A DNA stretch of 64,000 bases from Kitasatospora sp. NBC_01287. GTDB taxonomy: Bacteria > Actinomycetota > Actinomycetes > Streptomycetales > Streptomycetaceae. The DNA lies in the NCBI RefSeq assembly GCF_026340565.1, contig NZ_JAPEPB010000002.1, positions 124,001 through 188,000 on the forward strand, in the 5' to 3' direction. Under the pieces are notes generated by a model that worked only from the letters and a program-made list of their open reading frames with translations, did no database searches and was not told the DNA's origin. Shown here piece by piece: positions 43,974 to 53,525 of this stretch (within the stretch, counting starts at the first letter, position 1; each line of letters starts with the position of its first letter). The translations under genes were made by a program, and so were the position numbers.

Positions 43974-45078
43974 CCCAAGGCTGACAGAGAGGGTAGAAGT
44001 ACCGCGTCGTTCCGACAGGGACGTCCGCGATGAGCCACTCCTTGCCGCTGGTCGCCGCGCCGGCTGGCGTCTTAAGGTCGTCGTCGCTGAACATGACGAC
44101 GCGCACCTGGCTGAGCGCCTTCATGCGATCACCTTCGGCCTTGTCCGAGACGAACTGGAGGAGGACGGGGAGGTCGAGGTCGAAGACATCTTCGCTTCGG
44201 CTACCCAGGGTGATGCGGAATGCCTGCGCAGAGCCGAAGCCCTCTTGGCAGGCTTCGGGAACTCCCAAGGTCAGCCGGGGGTGGCTGGTATCAGCCAGCA
44301 TGGCCTCCAGGGCGGTCCGAGCGTCCACCGCCTTGCGGCTTCGGTTGTCCAAGGTGTGCAGTCGGTCCACGAAGCGCAGTTCCGGTAGTGGGTCCGCTCG
44401 GGCGCACACCTCTTCGATCGCGCGTAAGTCGCTGAGGAACTCCTCTGGAGTGGTGGCCAGCGGCAGCTTGATGGTCGACTCCGAGCACTCGACCCGGACG
44501 TGCTTGGAGGTCCCGGAAGGCAGCGATGTCAACGCAATGCCGCTGACCGTTCCGCAGATGCGGCGGACGACCGCGCCGAATCGGTCGAGCCCGAAGCCGT
44601 CGATGCGCTCGCCACGGGCGACGGAGTACTCATCAACACGCCCTCGGCCGTCCATGATCTGATTGCGGACCTTGATGATGCCGTCCTCGTCCAGGCATCG
44701 GGTAGCGAACTCCAGCCCGAACTCGTCGTCCCGGTAATAGGGGTCGAGCATGTGCTGGCCGACGCCGTAGCTCAGGGCATACAGGCCGCGCTCGGTCCGC
44801 ATCAGGACGAGGCCGGCGGCGGAGTGGTTGCGCTCCTTGACCTCCAGGCCGGTGATCCGTTCAACGGCCGGGCACCAGTCGGCCCGGTCCCGGGGGATCC
44901 CCCCGTTCACCAGTAGTCCGGTGACGCCCTCTCGGGAGAAATCGCGGACCTGGTAGCCCGGGCGGCTGAGGTAGCGGGGGCGCACGAGGGCCCGGAGGTC
45001 TACCGGCCGCCCATCGGGAACGGTGAGTCGGTGCAGGGTGGACTTCCGGGTTCCGGTGTTCTGCTGCTTGGCATCCAC
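43974..45078 (-). pseudogene. N-terminal fragment of the DUF6119 (TIGR04141) gene
   Basis: The GTG start at 45076-45078 has AAGGAG 6 nt upstream. The sequence matches the sporadic TIGR04141 family: LHRLTVPDGRPVDLRALV, SAAGLVLMRTERGLYALSYG with GVGQHMLDPYYRDDEFGLEF, IKVRNQIMDGRGRVDEYSVA and FGLDRFGAVVRRICG. It is cut after RYFYPLCQPW by the IS3 element. It is divergent from the methylase-hsd operon across a 170-bp promoter region, so it once belonged to that defence locus. It could still produce a 370-residue truncated protein. Confidence 0.85.
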
Positions 45079-45172
45079 GTCGCGCTCCTTGTCTCTTGCC
45101 TTCGGCGGACATGAGCTGCACTGCCTCTTGCGCGCTGACCGGCCGAATGGCAGCAGCAGTGCGTCGATAATG

Positions 45173-45202
45173 AAGGTAGCCAAAGTCTGTTGGCGCTGTC
45201 AA
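45173..45202 (-). promoter_or_regulatory. Promoter of the DUF6119 gene
   Basis: On the minus strand TTGACA (45197-45202) and TACCTT (45173-45178) are 18 bp apart, about 95 bp before the GTG start. This is the best consensus -35/-10 pair in the window. Confidence 0.65.
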
Positions 45203-45236
45203 CAAGATGTAACTTCAAGAATGGCTGGCCATGGTG

Positions 45237-45242
45237 TACGGT
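45237..45242 (+). promoter_or_regulatory. -10 box of the methylase-hsd operon
   Basis: TACGGT lies 6 nt before the ATG at 45249 with no SD between. This suggests a leaderless first gene and favours 45249 over the in-frame ATG at 45231. Confidence 0.5.
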
Positions 45243-45248
45243 GACGTC

Positions 45249-46982
45249 ATGCTTGAAGACGACGTCCCCGACCCCACGGCCACCGCTGCGGAGATCGCAC
45301 GGTTGGCCGGGGTGACGCGCGCCGCAGTCTCCAACTGGCGCAGGCGTCGCCCGGACTTCCCGGCGCCTGTCGGCGGCACGGCGGCCAGCCCGTTGTTCTC
45401 GCTCGTTGAGGTGCAGCGGTGGCTGGACGGACAGCGCGAAGGGCGGGAGGTCAACAGCGAGGTCCGGTTGTGGCAGGCGCTTCGCACCGCCTTCGGGGTC
45501 GACATGGTTGGAGCGCTGGCGGCCGTTGGCGAGCATCTCCTTGGGGAGGGCATCGGGCTGAAGGACGGCTCTGCGCGCGAGGCGATGGAGGGACTGCTCG
45601 CGGAGCGGACTCCTGCCGAGGCGATGGACGGACTTGTCGCCCGTCTGTTGGATTCCACCGCCCGCGCCGCGTTGGACGGATCTTCGACGCTGCAACTCGC
45701 CCGAGCTGTGGGGGAGCTTGCGGGCGAGACCACCGGCACCGTCTTCGATCCGGCGTGCGGTATCGGATCCCTCCTGGTCGCGGTGGGTGGCGGCAAGGTG
45801 CGCAGCAGGCTGGGCCAGGACATGCAAGCGGATGCGGTTCGTCTGGCCCGGGTGCGTGTGGGCCTGTCCGCCGCCTCGAGGGCGACACCACCTCGGTTGG
45901 CGGAGGGCGACTCGCTTCGGGCTGACGCCTTTCCGGACCTTCGCGCGGACCTGGTCGTGTGCGAGCCGCCAACTGCCGTGGCCGACTGGGGTCGCGAGCA
46001 GTTGCTCGTCGATCCGCGCTGGGAGGCTGGGGTGCCCTCGCGTGGAGAGAGTGAGCTCGCTTGGCTCCAGCACTGCTACCACCACACAGCCCCTGGGGGG
46101 AGGGCCGTGGTCGTTTTGCCGGCGTCGGTCGCCCACCGCCGATCCGGTCGGCGGATTCGCGCGGAACTGGTGCGTCGCGGTTGCGTCACCGCGGTGGTGG
46201 CTCTGCCGCCGGGCCTCGCGGCTAGCCATGCTCTCCCGCTGCACGTGTGGATGCTGAGCCGGCCTTCCGCCCCCGGAAACGGCGCGACGACGGTGCGAAT
46301 GGTGGACCTCGGCGCCAGCAGCTCCGACGGACCGTGGCAGCCGAAGCCGCACCAGGAGGTCTGGGTGCCGCTGATCGATCTGCTCGACGATGACGTGGAC
46401 CTCACACCCGGCCGCTATGTCCGCGAGCCAGAACCCGACTACGCGGCAGAGTACGTCGCGCTGCGAGGCGAACTCGATCTACAACTGCGCAGACTGCGGA
46501 ACCTGCTACCGGAGCTGTCGGCCCGGAGCGATGCCGGCGACCTGGATGAGGGTGTACCAGTGGCGGTGAGCGACCTGTTGACCGCTGGTCTAGTCACTCT
46601 CGACGGCGAGCAACTCACCTCCACCAGTGACCAGCTGGACCCGGACTATGTGCGGGGCTTCGCAGCCAGTCCGGCGAACACCCGCCGCAGCACCTCGTCC
46701 TCGGGTACGTTCCGAGCGGACCTTCGCTCAGCGCGCTTGCCGCGTATGGACATTGAGGCGCAACAGCGCTACGGAAACGCCTTTCGCTTGTTGGGCACGT
46801 TCCAGCGCGAACTCACCGAACTTGCCAAGATAGGAGACCGAGCCGCGCGGCTCGCCTGCGACGGCCTCACCAGCGGCGCGCTCGACCCAGGGCCCGCGCT
46901 TGACTCGGGCGGCATCAGGCAGCAGATCACGACGACCGACGGAGACGACGCAGTGCGGCGGGAAGAGGGCAGGACGCTTTGA
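45249..46982 (+). CDS. HTH-fused N6-adenine DNA methylase-like protein with altered catalytic motif
   Basis: A 577-residue protein. Residues 14-65 form a phage/MerR-like HTH (ATAAEIARLAGVTRAAVSNW, ending with the FSLVEVQRWLDG wing). The SAM-binding motif I reads FDPACGIGSLL (near 167). Where HsdM proteins have NPPF/Y it reads CEPPTAVADW (near 238), so the catalytic Asn is replaced by Glu. The target half contains GGRAVVVLPASVAHRRSGRR, and the C-terminus has coiled-coil and SxTSSSGTFRADLRSAR segments. It overlaps the true hsdM by TTGA. It probably binds DNA and SAM without methylating, acting as a regulator or partner. The role is inferred. Confidence 0.8.
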   Translation: MLEDDVPDPTATAAEIARLAGVTRAAVSNWRRRRPDFPAPVGGTAASPLFSLVEVQRWLDGQREGREVNSEVRLWQALRTAFGVDMVGALAAVGEHLLGEGIGLKDGSAREAMEGLLAERTPAEAMDGLVARLLDSTARAALDGSSTLQLARAVGELAGETTGTVFDPACGIGSLLVAVGGGKVRSRLGQDMQADAVRLARVRVGLSAASRATPPRLAEGDSLRADAFPDLRADLVVCEPPTAVADWGREQLLVDPRWEAGVPSRGESELAWLQHCYHHTAPGGRAVVVLPASVAHRRSGRRIRAELVRRGCVTAVVALPPGLAASHALPLHVWMLSRPSAPGNGATTVRMVDLGASSSDGPWQPKPHQEVWVPLIDLLDDDVDLTPGRYVREPEPDYAAEYVALRGELDLQLRRLRNLLPELSARSDAGDLDEGVPVAVSDLLTAGLVTLDGEQLTSTSDQLDPDYVRGFAASPANTRRSTSSSGTFRADLRSARLPRMDIEAQQRYGNAFRLLGTFQRELTELAKIGDRAARLACDGLTSGALDPGPALDSGGIRQQITTTDGDDAVRREEGRTL

Positions 46983-49009
46983 GTAAGAACCAGGAACTGG
47001 CTGACTTCATCTGGTCGGTGGCCGACCTGCTGCGGGGAGATTACAAGCGCTCCGAGTACGGCAAGGTCATCCTGCCGCTGACTGTGCTGCGCCGGCTGGA
47101 CTGCGTCATGGAGCCGACCCGGCAGGCTGTGTGGGACCGGGCCGCCTCCTACACCGGAGAGAACAAGGACGGACTGCTGCTGGCTGCGTCCAAGCTCAAG
47201 TTCTACAACCTCTCCGAGCAGACCTTCGACACCATCAGCAGCGACGCGGCCAACGTGGCGAAGAACCTCAGGGACTACATCCGCGGCTTCTCAGTCGAGG
47301 CCACCGAGATCATCAACCGCTACGAGTTCCACCTCCAGATCGACCGGCTGGACAACGCTGACCTGCTCTACCAGGTGGTGCGGAAGTTCGCCGGCCTGGA
47401 CCTGAGCTTCGAAGCCGTGGACAACCACGACATGGGCTACGTCTTCGAGGAGCTGATCCGAAAGTTCGCCGACGCCTCCAACGAGACTGCCGGTGAGCAC
47501 TTCACCCCCCGCGAGGTCATCGAGCTGATGGTCGAACTGCTGCTCGCCCCAGACGACGACCGGCTGAACGGAGAGGGCCAGGTCGTCAACATCCTCGACC
47601 CGGCCTGCGGCACCGGAGGCATGCTCTCGGCGGCCGAGGAACACATCCGCAAGCTGAACCCGAGAGTGCGCGTCAACCTGTTCGGACAGGAGCTCAACGC
47701 CGAGTCGTACGCCATCTGCCGCTCCGACATGCTGCTAAAGGGCCACACCGCCAAGAACATCCGCTTCGGCAACTCCTTCAGCCAGGACGGCCACGAGGGC
47801 GAGACTTTCAACTACATGCTGGCCAACCCACCCTTCGGCGTGGAGTGGAAGAAGGTCGAGAAGGTCGTCCGTCAGGAGAACGAGGACCGGGGATACGACG
47901 GCCGCTTCGGCGCCGGCCTACCCCGGATCAACGACGGCTCGCTGCTGTTCCTGCAGCACATGATGAGCAAGATGCAGCCGCTGAAGAGGGACGCGGCCGG
48001 CGACGAGGTTGGCGGCACCCGGCTGGCCATCGTCTTCAACGGCTCCCCGCTCTTCACCGGTGGTGCGGGGTCCGGCGAGTCGGAGATCCGCAGGTGGATC
48101 ATCGAGCACGACTACCTGGAGGCGATCGTCGCCCTCCCGGACCAGATCTTCTACAACACCGGCATCTCCACGTACTTCTGGATCGTCACCAACCGCAAGC
48201 CTACCGACCGCAAGGGCCACGTGATCTTGCTTGATGCCCGCGACCAGTGGTCCAAGATGCGCAAGTCGCTCGGCGAGAAGCGTAAGGAGATTACCCGTGC
48301 CCAGATCGGACACATCTGCGGCATCTACCGCGACGCGCTTAGCATCGTCAGTGACGAGGCCCATCCGGACCACAGGCGAGTGAAGGTCTTCGCCAACCGG
48401 GACTTCGGCTACCAGCGCATCACTGTCGACCGGCCGCTCAAGCTCCGCTTTGAGCTGACCGAGAACAGCCTCACCCAGCTCGGCGCGTCAGCTGCCGTGA
48501 AGAAGTCAGTCGGCGGCGAGGCGGTGGTCGAGATGCTGCTCGCCGCGCTTAAGCCGCTGCTCGGATCGCAGTGGTCCACCAAAGCTGAGGCATGGGACGC
48601 GCTGCGCACGGCCATGGTGGAAGAGGGCGTGCTGTGGCCCGCCGTCGCAACGTTCCAGAAGGCCATGCGGGACGCACTGGGCGTGACAGACCCCGAGGGT
48701 GAAGTCCAACTCATCAAGGGTAAACCCGAGGCTGACGCCGACCTGCGCGACAACGAGAACGTCCCGCTGAGCGAGGACATCGACGAATATTTTGCCCGCG
48801 AGGTGTTGCCTCATGTCCCGGACGCCTGGATCGCGGAGACCCGTAACCCGAAGACGAAGGAGGTGGAGCGGTTCAAGACGGGGTACGAGATCCCGTTCAC
48901 CCGTCACTTCTACGTCTATACCCCGCCGAGGCCGCTGCCGGAGATCGACGCGGAACTCAAGTCGCTGGAGGCCGAGATTCAGGCGCTGCTCGGGGAGGTG
49001 ACCGGCTGA
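46979..49009 (+). CDS. hsdM: Type I restriction-modification methylase subunit HsdM (long form)
   Basis: A 676-residue N6-adenine methyltransferase. The N-terminal HsdM_N helical domain is KRSEYGKVILPLTVLRRLD. SAM motif I is DPACGTGGML near residue 206 and catalytic motif IV is ANPPFG near 282. A 150-residue C-terminal extension (GSQWSTKAEAWDALRTAMVE onwards, ending RHFYVYTPPRPLPEID) makes it about a quarter longer than classical HsdM. A TTG start overlaps the upstream stop. It should modify the site recognised by HsdS and protect host DNA. Confidence 0.95.
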   Translation: MSKNQELADFIWSVADLLRGDYKRSEYGKVILPLTVLRRLDCVMEPTRQAVWDRAASYTGENKDGLLLAASKLKFYNLSEQTFDTISSDAANVAKNLRDYIRGFSVEATEIINRYEFHLQIDRLDNADLLYQVVRKFAGLDLSFEAVDNHDMGYVFEELIRKFADASNETAGEHFTPREVIELMVELLLAPDDDRLNGEGQVVNILDPACGTGGMLSAAEEHIRKLNPRVRVNLFGQELNAESYAICRSDMLLKGHTAKNIRFGNSFSQDGHEGETFNYMLANPPFGVEWKKVEKVVRQENEDRGYDGRFGAGLPRINDGSLLFLQHMMSKMQPLKRDAAGDEVGGTRLAIVFNGSPLFTGGAGSGESEIRRWIIEHDYLEAIVALPDQIFYNTGISTYFWIVTNRKPTDRKGHVILLDARDQWSKMRKSLGEKRKEITRAQIGHICGIYRDALSIVSDEAHPDHRRVKVFANRDFGYQRITVDRPLKLRFELTENSLTQLGASAAVKKSVGGEAVVEMLLAALKPLLGSQWSTKAEAWDALRTAMVEEGVLWPAVATFQKAMRDALGVTDPEGEVQLIKGKPEADADLRDNENVPLSEDIDEYFAREVLPHVPDAWIAETRNPKTKEVERFKTGYEIPFTRHFYVYTPPRPLPEIDAELKSLEAEIQALLGEVTG

Positions 49010-50217
49010 TGAACCCAGCTCAGACTAAGATTCGATACGCGCTGCGCCCCCGAGAGGTGACTGGCTGTACGCATCTGCAAGTCCTATCGGTCTACCGAGA
49101 TCACGGAGTCATTCCGAAGAATTCGCGAGATGACAACAATAACAAGACTCCTCTAGATCTATCGCGATACCAAGAGGTCCGTCCCGGCGATCTTGTGATC
49201 AATAAGATGAAGGCTTGGCAGGGATCTCTTGGCGTTTCCCGGCATCATGGGATCGTGAGTCCAGACTACCTGGTTTGCACAATTGATCGATCCGTCCATC
49301 CCGGATTTCTTCACCACTTGCTGAGGTCTGCACTCCTCATTTCTGAGTTTGGTCGCCGGTCTAAGGGAATTAGGCCAGCGCAGTGGCGCCTCTATTGGGA
49401 GGATTTTGCCGAGATCTCCATTCCGCTGCCCTCGCTCGACGAGCAACGGCGCATCGCTGACTTCCTCGACGGAGAAACCTCTCTCATCGACAAACTGGTG
49501 GATCTCCGTTCTCGTCAGCGGGATGCGATCCGCACTCGGCAGGCCGTGTATGCCGAGAAGGCTCTCGGACAGTGTTCGTCAGGGGAATGGACTAAGGTCA
49601 AGTATCTCGTTCGGGCGCGACCGCGCTATGGAGTGCTTGTCCCTGTTTTCGAGGATGATGGAGTTCCTTTTATTCGCGTCAATGACCTGCTGGACCTTTC
49701 GGGGCGGGCAAGTGGATTGCTGCGAATCCCAGTAAGTCTCTCAAGTCAATACGCGAGAACAATCACCATGCCGGGCGACATTCTCCTTAGCGTGGTTGGA
49801 ACCCTGGGTAGAGCGGCTATCGTGCCGGATGAACTTGCCGGCGCCAACGTTGCTAGGGCCGTTTGTTCGATTCGCTTGAAACCGAATGTCGATGCGAGTC
49901 TTTTCACCGCCTGGATTGCTACGGGTGAATTTGACCGTCAGGCAGTTCTTGCTACTGGGTCGGACTCTGCCCAGCCCACGCTTGGGATGGAAGATCTGTC
50001 GAATTTTTCTGTTCGGTGGCCCACGGATCCCAATGAGCAAGAGAGGGTCGCCGGTCAGGTGGAAGAGGGGCGGCAGGGCCATACGGAATTGGTCCGACGC
50101 ACAGACCGTCAACTTGCGCTCCTCGCTGAGCGCCGCCAGGCACTGATTACCGCCGCCGTCACGGGACGGCTCGACGTCACCACTGCCGAGCGCTCTGCGC
50201 ACGGTCACGCTCTCTGA
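49009..50217 (+). CDS. hsdS: Type I restriction-modification specificity subunit HsdS
   Basis: A 402-residue protein with two target-recognition domains separated by conserved helices. TRD1 (residues 1-150) ends in EISIPLPSLDEQRRIADFLD and the central helix follows (ETSLIDKLVDLRSRQRDAI). TRD2 (190-355) ends FSVRWPTDPNEQERVAGQV and the second helix repeats the pattern (LVRRTDRQLALLAERRQALI). Start and upstream stop overlap by 1 base (TGATG). Both TRDs are clearly AT-richer than hsdM and hsdR, a sign of recombination-driven change of specificity. The recognised sequence cannot be told. Confidence 0.93.
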   Translation: MNPAQTKIRYALRPREVTGCTHLQVLSVYRDHGVIPKNSRDDNNNKTPLDLSRYQEVRPGDLVINKMKAWQGSLGVSRHHGIVSPDYLVCTIDRSVHPGFLHHLLRSALLISEFGRRSKGIRPAQWRLYWEDFAEISIPLPSLDEQRRIADFLDGETSLIDKLVDLRSRQRDAIRTRQAVYAEKALGQCSSGEWTKVKYLVRARPRYGVLVPVFEDDGVPFIRVNDLLDLSGRASGLLRIPVSLSSQYARTITMPGDILLSVVGTLGRAAIVPDELAGANVARAVCSIRLKPNVDASLFTAWIATGEFDRQAVLATGSDSAQPTLGMEDLSNFSVRWPTDPNEQERVAGQVEEGRQGHTELVRRTDRQLALLAERRQALITAAVTGRLDVTTAERSAHGHAL

Positions 50218-50228
50218 GGGGGATTCAG

Positions 50229-53200
50229 ATGAACGATGCGCGCGTCTACACCGAGAAGGCATTTGAGAACGCCGTCGAGGCGGCGCTGCTGCGCAGCGGT
50301 TGGCAGCGCGGGCTCGCGAACACCTACGACCGTGCGCTGGGGATCGACACCTCGGAGCTTGCCGTGTTCCTCGGGGCGTCGCAGAACGACGCTTGGCTGG
50401 CGCTCCAGGCCGCCTATGGCGAGGAGGAGGAGCAGGCCATCGGCCGGTTCGCGAAGCGGGTGGCGCGGGAGATCGATTCGCGAGGGCTGCTGGATGTCCT
50501 GCGGCGGGGCGTGAACGACCGGAACGTAAAGATCCAGCTCGCGTACTTCCGTCCCGCGCACACTCTCGCTAGCGATGCCTTGGACGAGTACGACGCCAAC
50601 CAGCTCACGTTCGTGCGCCAGTTCCACTACTCGGCCTCGCGCCCGTCCGACACCCTCGACATGGCGTTCTTCCTCAACGGACTGCCGGTCGCCTCCGTGG
50701 AGTTGAAGAACGGGCTGACCGGCCAGACCGTCGAGGAGGCCAAGCGGCAGTACCGGCGGGACCGAGACCCGAAGGAGTTGTTCTTCGCGAAGCGCAGTCT
50801 GGTGCACTTCGCGGTCGATCCGACGCTGGCATTTCTGACGACCCGCCTGGCCGGGGACGCGACCCGCTTTCTGCCCTTCAACACCGGCTCCGGTGGCCCC
50901 GGTCAGATTGGCGGGGCGGGCAATGTCCCGGCACCTACAGACGGGTCGTATCCCACCTCTTACCTCTTCGACGGGGTATGGGCGCGGGACAACTGGCTGG
51001 AACTGCTGCAGCGCTTCCTGCACGTGGAGGACGCCGCAGCGAAGGCCGGCAGGGCGCCCTCGCACAAGCCCGGCAGTGCGCACACGCAACCGTTGATCTT
51101 CCCGCGGTTCCACCAGTGGGACGCAGTGCGCAAGCTCATCGCACACGCGGCCCGCCACGGCTCGGGGGAGAACTACCTGATCCAGCACTCCGCCGGTTCG
51201 GGCAAGTCCAACACCATCGCCTGGCTGGCGCACCACCTGTCGAGCTTGCACACCTCCCACGACCTTGGGCTGATCGCGCCGACCGCACTCGCCTCAGGCT
51301 TGGGGGCGAACAAGCTGGTCTTCGACAAGGTCATCGTGATCACTGACCGGCGGGTGCTGGACAAGCAGCTCCAGGACACCATCTACCAGTTCGACCACAA
51401 GGCCGGCGTGGTCGTACGGATCGACGAGAACTCCCAGCAGCTCGCGGACGCGCTGACCGGGCCGACGGCCCGGATCGTGATCACCACGGTGCAGAAGTTC
51501 CCCTTCGTCCTGGACAAGGTCGCGGGGCTGGGTGGACAGCGCTACGCGGTGATCATCGACGAGGCGCACTCCTCACAGGGCGGGGAGAGCGCAGCGGCGC
51601 TGAAGAAGGCGCTGGGCCGTCTTGGCTCCGACGCGGTGGATGAAGACGGTGACCCGCTGACGGCCGCGGCCCTGGCTCGCGGCAAGCAGCCGAACCTTTC
51701 CTTCTTCGCGTTCACTGCCACGCCCAAGGCCAAGACGATCGACCTGTTCGGCACCCCTTACCCCAACGCCGGCTCGGGGGAGCAGGAGAAGGGACCATTC
51801 CACGTCTACTCGATGCGGCAGGCCATCGAGGAGGGCTTCATCCTCGACGTGCTCGGCAACTACATCACCTACGCCACCTACTTCAAGCTGCAGGAGGCCG
51901 CCGCCGACGCGGCCGAGCAGCAGGTGGATCCGCGTAAGGCCCGCTCCAAGCTGGTGAGGGCTGCGCTGATGTCGGAAGCGTCGATGGCCTCCCGCGCGAA
52001 AATCATCGTTGACCACTTCCGCTTGCATTCGAGCCCGCGCCTCGGCGGTCGGGCCAAGGCGATGGTGGTCACCTCCGGCCGTGACCACGCCGTGCGGCTG
52101 TACCAGGCTATGCGCGCCTACATCGATCAGCGCGGCTTCACTGACTGCGGCACCCTTGTTGCGTTCTCCGGGGCACTGACCCTCGACGGGATCGAGTACA
52201 CCGAACCCAAGCTCAACGGCTTCCCCGAACGTGAACTGCCCGCCCGATTCGGCTACACCCGCGCTGACGACCCGAACCCGCCCTCCGTCCCCAAGCCCGA
52301 ACACCGGATCCTCGTCGTCGCCGAGAAGTACCAGACCGGCTTCGACCAGCCGCTGCTGACTACCATGTACGTGGACAAGATCCTGGTGAAGCTGGCCGCG
52401 GTGCAGACGCTGTCCCGACTCAACCGCACTCACCCCCTCAAGACCACCGAGGATCTGTTCATCCTCGACTTCGCCAACCGCCCCGAGGACATCCAACAGG
52501 CGTTCCAGCAGTACTACGAGGCGTCGATCAGCGAGCCCACCGACCCCAACCTGCTGTTCGACCGCGAACGCGAGGTCATGGCCTACCAGCTCCTGGTGCA
52601 AGCAGAGATGGACGCGTTCGTCACGGCGTACTTCGCCGCCTTCCAGGGCGGAACAGCGACCGACACGGCCATCATGAAGGCCCACGCCCGGCTCTACGGC
52701 TACCTCCAGCCGGCCCTGGACCGCTTCAACGCCCTCAACGCCACCGAGCCCGACACTGCGGCCGAGTTCCGCCGCGCCCTGGAGTCCTACACCAAGGCGT
52801 ACGGCTGGCTCTCCCACGTGATCGGCTTCGAGAACCTGGAGCTGGAACGGCTCTACCAGTACGGGCGCTTCCTGCTGCGTCGTCTGCCCGCACCCGTGCG
52901 CAGTGCCGGCGCGGACATCGGTGCCGCAGTCCCGAGCCACATGCGCATCACGCAGACCGGTACCCCCGAACTGCGCCTGGAGGCAGCCGGCGCACAGCTC
53001 CTGCCAGGCTTGGTGCCCGAAGCCGGCGGAGCAGTGGCCGAGGCGGAGGAGATGTCGCTGGCCGAGGTGATTCAGTCCGTCAACGCGGAATACGGAACCG
53101 GGTTGTCCACCACCGACCAGATCCTGCTCGGCCAGCTGGTGGTCGCCGTCAGCGAAGACCCCGAACTGCGGGCCATCGCGCTGCACCAGGATCAGGACGT

Positions 53201-53450
53201 CTTCGGCGGGGAGCTCGAGAAGGACCTCGACCGGATCGTCATCGACCAGGCGGCCTCCAACGACGCGCTCATGGTCCGATACTTCGACGACGCCAACGTC
53301 AACCGCCTGTTCAAGCAGGTCGCGACCCAGCAGGCTTACCAGCTCATCCGTCGCCCGGTCCGGCGCGAAGCCGAGCGCCGGGCCACTGAACAGCGGGCCG
53401 CCGAACTGAAGTCCACCGGAAGCCGTCGCGCGGAGCCACCAACCGCATAG
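50229..53450 (+). CDS. hsdR: Type I restriction endonuclease/translocase subunit HsdR
   Basis: A 1,073-residue motor-nuclease. The N-terminal PD-(D/E)xK nuclease has catalytic residues in LDMAFFLNGLPVASVELKNG (E-x-K near residue 157) and QYRRDRDP (QxxxY motif). Helicase motif I is SAGSGKSNT (near 324), motif II IIDEAH (near 441), motif III FFAFTATP, and motif VI QTLSRLNRTH. The C-terminal helical domain is long. It starts 11 bp after hsdS with GAGGGGG in front. It translocates DNA and cuts unmodified phage or plasmid DNA. Confidence 0.95.
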   Translation: MNDARVYTEKAFENAVEAALLRSGWQRGLANTYDRALGIDTSELAVFLGASQNDAWLALQAAYGEEEEQAIGRFAKRVAREIDSRGLLDVLRRGVNDRNVKIQLAYFRPAHTLASDALDEYDANQLTFVRQFHYSASRPSDTLDMAFFLNGLPVASVELKNGLTGQTVEEAKRQYRRDRDPKELFFAKRSLVHFAVDPTLAFLTTRLAGDATRFLPFNTGSGGPGQIGGAGNVPAPTDGSYPTSYLFDGVWARDNWLELLQRFLHVEDAAAKAGRAPSHKPGSAHTQPLIFPRFHQWDAVRKLIAHAARHGSGENYLIQHSAGSGKSNTIAWLAHHLSSLHTSHDLGLIAPTALASGLGANKLVFDKVIVITDRRVLDKQLQDTIYQFDHKAGVVVRIDENSQQLADALTGPTARIVITTVQKFPFVLDKVAGLGGQRYAVIIDEAHSSQGGESAAALKKALGRLGSDAVDEDGDPLTAAALARGKQPNLSFFAFTATPKAKTIDLFGTPYPNAGSGEQEKGPFHVYSMRQAIEEGFILDVLGNYITYATYFKLQEAAADAAEQQVDPRKARSKLVRAALMSEASMASRAKIIVDHFRLHSSPRLGGRAKAMVVTSGRDHAVRLYQAMRAYIDQRGFTDCGTLVAFSGALTLDGIEYTEPKLNGFPERELPARFGYTRADDPNPPSVPKPEHRILVVAEKYQTGFDQPLLTTMYVDKILVKLAAVQTLSRLNRTHPLKTTEDLFILDFANRPEDIQQAFQQYYEASISEPTDPNLLFDREREVMAYQLLVQAEMDAFVTAYFAAFQGGTATDTAIMKAHARLYGYLQPALDRFNALNATEPDTAAEFRRALESYTKAYGWLSHVIGFENLELERLYQYGRFLLRRLPAPVRSAGADIGAAVPSHMRITQTGTPELRLEAAGAQLLPGLVPEAGGAVAEAEEMSLAEVIQSVNAEYGTGLSTTDQILLGQLVVAVSEDPELRAIALHQDQDVFGGELEKDLDRIVIDQAASNDALMVRYFDDANVNRLFKQVATQQAYQLIRRPVRREAERRATEQRAAELKSTGSRRAEPPTA

Positions 53451-53525
53451 CCTTTACTTGACAATACGTCACGTAATAGGCCCGGTGGAGTGGTTGCGCT
53501 CCGCCCATGCAGAGAGGCACCGCGC

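Noticed and set aside
42486-43977. Target-site duplication for the IS3 element
   Set aside because: Flanks CCAG and CCCA do not match, and shifting the ends by 1-2 bases gives no repeat.
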